Shown: positions 5,400 through 5,850 of the stretch, in pieces
Layout: each line of letters begins with the position of its first letter
How positions within the stretch are numbered: the first letter of the stretch is position 1
Assembly (NCBI GenBank): GCA_042092935.1
Contig: JBELFK010000163.1
Location: forward strand, 1-5,850
Direction: 5' to 3'
From: JASMHC01 sp042092935
Lineage (GTDB): Bacteria > Pseudomonadota > Alphaproteobacteria > Rhodobacterales > Rhodobacteraceae
DNA: 5,850 nt
Program-made: the position numbers and the translations under genes
Notes under the pieces: generated by a model
Database searches by the model: none
Seen by the model: only the letters and a program-made list of their open reading frames with translations
Told to the model about the DNA's origin: nothing

Positions 5400-5850
5400 T
5401 TAGTCCATGGCTTTGAAGTTGAATTCGCCACCGTCTTTGATGCCCGAGAACCAACGCGAGGTAACGGTCTTGGTGCGTGTGTAAAAACGGAACGCGTCCG
5501 GACCGTATTGGTTCAGATCGCCAAACGACGACTTTTTCCAGCCACCAAAGGTGAAATAGGACAAGGGCACTGGGATCGGGAAGTTGATCCCGACCATGCC
5601 GACATTCACACGATGCGCAAAATCGCGCGCGGTATCACCGTCTGCGGTGAAGATCGCGGTACCGTTGCCATAGGGATTGTCCATGGTCAGTTTCAGCGCG
5701 TCTTCGTAGGTGTCCTTGCGCACCATCGACAAAACGGGGCCAAAGATTTCCTCTTTGTAGATGTCCATATCCTCGGTCACATTGTCGAACAGGGTTGGGC
5801 CAACGAAATAGCCGTCCTCATACCCCTGAAGCGAAAAGTCGCGTCCGTCG
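5400..5850 (-). CDS. mmsA: Methylmalonate-semialdehyde dehydrogenase, CoA-acylating (partial, C-terminal 149 residues)
   Basis: The frame is open to the right edge, so the coding sequence begins outside the window; no start should be assigned here. The visible part reads DGRDFSLQGYEDGYFVGPTL, then NVTEDMDIYKEEIFGPVLSMVR, then NPYGNGTAIFTADGDTARDF, GMVGINFPIPVPLSYFTFGGWKKSSFGD and a tail ending KTVTSRWF. KEEIFGPVL is the aldehyde dehydrogenase superfamily motif that contacts NAD, and the IPVPLSYFTFGGWKKSSFGD stretch is characteristic of MmsA/IolA proteins (about 500 residues). The enzyme converts methylmalonate semialdehyde to propionyl-CoA with NAD and CoA, the last step of the pathway encoded downstream. 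The catalytic cysteine lies outside the window. IolA (malonate semialdehyde in inositol breakdown) is the main alternative, but the neighbours favour valine catabolism. Confidence 0.92.
   Translation of the reverse strand, partial: DGRDFSLQGYEDGYFVGPTLFDNVTEDMDIYKEEIFGPVLSMVRKDTYEDALKLTMDNPYGNGTAIFTADGDTARDFAHRVNVGMVGINFPIPVPLSYFTFGGWKKSSFGDLNQYGPDAFRFYTRTKTVTSRWFSGIKDGGEFNFKAMD

Noticed and set aside
5400..5780. Short independent aldehyde dehydrogenase fragment starting at GTG 5780
   Set aside because: The frame stays open to the window edge and the upstream residues (YFVGPTLFDN) match MmsA, so this GTG is an internal valine codon.
1..5850. CRISPR arrays, tRNA or rRNA genes, insertion sequences, defence or phage genes
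   Set aside because: No regularly spaced repeats, cloverleaf-like segments, transposase motifs or terminal inverted repeats were seen; the window is nearly filled by metabolic genes and one secreted protein.

Overview
The window looks like chromosomal DNA from a marine alphaproteobacterium of the Roseobacter group (Rhodobacterales). The clues are a GC-rich base composition, valine-degradation enzymes of the type seen there, a secreted protein with a choice-of-anchor L domain, and an intergenic hairpin followed by a CTCGGGGATATTTTTGGCC-like element. That last clue rests on memory of similar genomes, not on a search. Every gene I can support is on the minus strand, so the map reads from right to left.

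Region by region, in the direction of transcription: (1) 5850-5400 is the C-terminal part of methylmalonate-semialdehyde dehydrogenase (mmsA), cut by the window edge and followed by a strong hairpin terminator. (2) 5267-4134 is a YbdK-type carboxylate-amine ligase (GCS2 family) with a good ribosome binding site; short repeats lie just upstream. (3) An 82-bp gap holds a TTGC-N9-GCAA inverted repeat that could be an operator. (4) 4051-2906 is an isobutyryl-CoA-type acyl-CoA dehydrogenase. (5) Its stop overlaps, as TAATG, the start of a 639-codon frame (2906-987). This frame joins a complete 3-hydroxyisobutyryl-CoA hydrolase to a complete 3-hydroxyisobutyrate dehydrogenase (MmsB) with no stop between them. 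(6) After a 155-bp gap, 831-1 is the N-terminal part of a large, probably secreted, surface or matrix protein running off the left edge.

The metabolic genes form a nearly complete distal valine pathway: isobutyryl-CoA to methacrylyl-CoA (acyl-CoA dehydrogenase), 3-hydroxyisobutyryl-CoA to 3-hydroxyisobutyrate (hydrolase), then to methylmalonate semialdehyde (MmsB), then to propionyl-CoA (MmsA). The methacrylyl-CoA hydratase is not in the window. The ligase is the functional outsider in this cluster.

The most notable feature is the hydrolase-MmsB junction. The six-residue linker (EEEEDT) is encoded by what looks like the Shine-Dalgarno sequence of mmsB, and one extra T in the preceding T4 run would restore a TGA stop right after the hydrolase. 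It is therefore either a young natural fusion of consecutive enzymes or a one-base deletion or sequencing error. I see no evidence of a wholly new system, mobile element, CRISPR array or RNA gene.
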